From Oscillospiraceae bacterium (lineage in GTDB: Bacteria; Bacillota; Clostridia; Oscillospirales; Acutalibacteraceae), in assembly GCA_902797915.1 (NCBI GenBank), contig CADBUK010000003.1, forward strand, positions 1 through 5,026: a stretch of DNA of 5,026 nt, in the 5' to 3' direction. Shown here piece after piece: positions 4,360 through 5,026 of the stretch (positions are counted from its first letter, which is position 1; every line of letters starts with the position of its first letter). The notes under the pieces were generated by a model, which saw only the letters and a program-made list of their open reading frames with translations, had not been told where the DNA came from and searched no databases. Made by a program: the position numbers and the translations under genes.

Positions 4360-4908
4360 ATGATTAACATTACTGCTAGAGGCTTTGAACTTAAACAGGG
4401 CGCAAAGGACGGAATTGAATCCGAACTCAGACGAATTGAAAAAATGCTTCCCGAAGATTCTGCCTTTGACGTAACATTGAAAAAGCTGAAGGACGGCTAT
4501 CAGTGCGATATTACGGTTAAACACTTCGGCTCATATATCAGGGGCGAGGCTGTTGAGCAAAGAATTGAGCCTGCAATTGACGCGGCGGTTGACGACCTCA
4601 AGCGTAAGCTCCGCAAGCTTAAAACATACTTTGTTGATAAAAAGCGCAAGGGCGGCATAGACGTAATTGCCGAATCTATTGACGAGCTTGGCGACGAAGT
4701 TACGATGGATATTTTTGACGAGGCGTATTTTGAAAGCGTTGACATTAAAAGAACCAAGAAAATTACGCCGAATATGATGACGGATGATGAGGCAATCGTT
4801 CAAATGGAAATGCTCGGCCACAGCTTTTTCGTTTTTCTCGGTATAGACGGCGAAACGAAGGTTGTTTATAAGCGCAAAAACGGCTACGGCTTATTAATCT
4901 GCGAATAA
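4360..4908 (+). CDS. hpf: Long-form ribosome hibernation promoting factor (HPF/RaiA family)
   Basis: This 182-aa protein is a full-length long HPF. The N-terminal domain (about 1-95) has the beta-alpha-beta-beta-beta-alpha fold pattern of RaiA/HPF, starting INITARGFEL and ending in the basic helix DDLKRKLRKLKTYFVDKKRK (78-97), which in this family sits in the 30S decoding channel. A variable acidic linker covers about 98-127. The C-terminal domain (128-182) shows the family motifs RTKKITPNMMTDDEAIVQMEMLGHSFFVF and VVYKRKNGYGLL, which mediate dimerisation of two 30S subunits. The product pairs inactive 70S ribosomes into 100S dimers in stationary phase or stress. The start is fixed by AAGGGGG at 4345-4351. 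The gene stands alone, divergent from a membrane protein gene. Related genes are also named raiA or yvyD. Identity is safe. Confidence 0.96.
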   Translation: MINITARGFELKQGAKDGIESELRRIEKMLPEDSAFDVTLKKLKDGYQCDITVKHFGSYIRGEAVEQRIEPAIDAAVDDLKRKLRKLKTYFVDKKRKGGIDVIAESIDELGDEVTMDIFDEAYFESVDIKRTKKITPNMMTDDEAIVQMEMLGHSFFVFLGIDGETKVVYKRKNGYGLLICE

Positions 4909-4912
4909 AAAA

Positions 4913-4950
4913 GGCTCCGTGGGAGAACCTTCTTTATGAAGGTTCTCCCA
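4913..4950 (+). terminator. Hairpin after the HPF gene
   Basis: A 13-bp perfect stem (4920-4932 with 4938-4950) has a 5-nt loop and begins 11 bp after the stop codon. The following plus-strand tract, AATTAAATTAA, is not T-rich, so it may act as an mRNA 3' stabiliser as much as a terminator. On the minus strand a competing bulged stem (4913-4918 with 4922-4929) is followed by TTTTTT, which would be a terminator for transcription entering from the right. Confidence 0.6.
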
Positions 4951-4955
4951 ATTAA

Positions 4956-5026
4956 ATTAATCCTTGCGGATTAATGAAGTATTCCTTCGGAATATGAAAT
5001 TGCTTCACAATGAAATACGTCTGCGG
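4956..5026. repeat. Short-palindrome array with GAAGT/GAAAT spacers (copy 2, cut by window end)
   Basis: Successive small hairpins are separated by 5-7-nt spacers. ATTAATCC/GGATTAAT with loop TTGC (4956-4975) is followed by spacer GAAGT. Next come ATTCC/GGAAT with loop TTC (4981-4993), spacer ATGAA, and ATTG/CAAT with loop CTTCA (4999-5011). Spacer GAAAT then leads to ACGTC-TGCG-G, an apparent fourth hairpin cut by the window edge. Stem sequences differ while spacers stay alike, so pairing rather than sequence appears conserved. No reading frame is present. Confidence 0.62.

Noticed and set aside
4956..5026. A CRISPR array
   Set aside because: The repeating units are only about 15-25 bp, the constant part is 5-7 nt, and the variable parts are self-complementary, unlike CRISPR spacers. 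No cas genes are present.

Overview
The window looks like a chromosomal segment of a low-to-mid GC Firmicute, most likely a Clostridia member of the Ruminococcaceae/Oscillospiraceae type. The evidence is GGAGG-like ribosome binding sites, near-consensus sigma-A promoters with 17-bp spacers, many Rho-independent terminators, a long-form hibernation factor, and clostridial-looking protein families. This placement is inference, because no rRNA or other taxonomic marker is present.

Left part (1-2300), all on the minus strand as independent single-gene units. From high to low coordinates these are: a DUF805 membrane protein with a Pro/Ala/Gln-rich tail and a C-terminal zinc ribbon (1510-2226); an orotate phosphoribosyltransferase-like protein whose PRPP loop lacks the usual acidic pair (614-1261); and a classical short-chain dehydrogenase cut by the window edge (1-477). 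Each has its own sigma-A promoter, and the first two are followed by strong hairpin terminators. A short repeat-like patch with two GTGGTCA copies lies at 1383-1443.

Middle part (2297-2740), a non-coding region of about 500 bp. On the minus strand a perfect TTGACA-17-TATAAT promoter drives about 100 nt with no ORF. That stretch folds into two hairpins and ends in an 11-bp terminator, so it is a strong small-RNA candidate carrying a UCCUCC (anti-Shine-Dalgarno-like) segment. Next to it is a short run of small palindromes separated by ATGAAGT-type spacers. The same architecture returns at the right end (4956-5026). On the plus strand, a promoter with a perfect 18-bp palindrome filling its spacer drives two overlapping small genes: an unknown 73-aa protein and a sigma-70 region 4-like DNA-binding protein. 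Their operon ends in a series of hairpins at 3276-3430.

Right part (3435-4908), two divergent genes. A DUF1624/heparan-alpha-glucosaminide N-acetyltransferase-like membrane protein is on the minus strand. The long-form ribosome hibernation factor HPF/RaiA is on the plus strand. No pathway joins all the genes. The items most worth attention are the candidate small RNA, the palindrome-hairpin repeat family, and the small sigma-like operon with its built-in operator.
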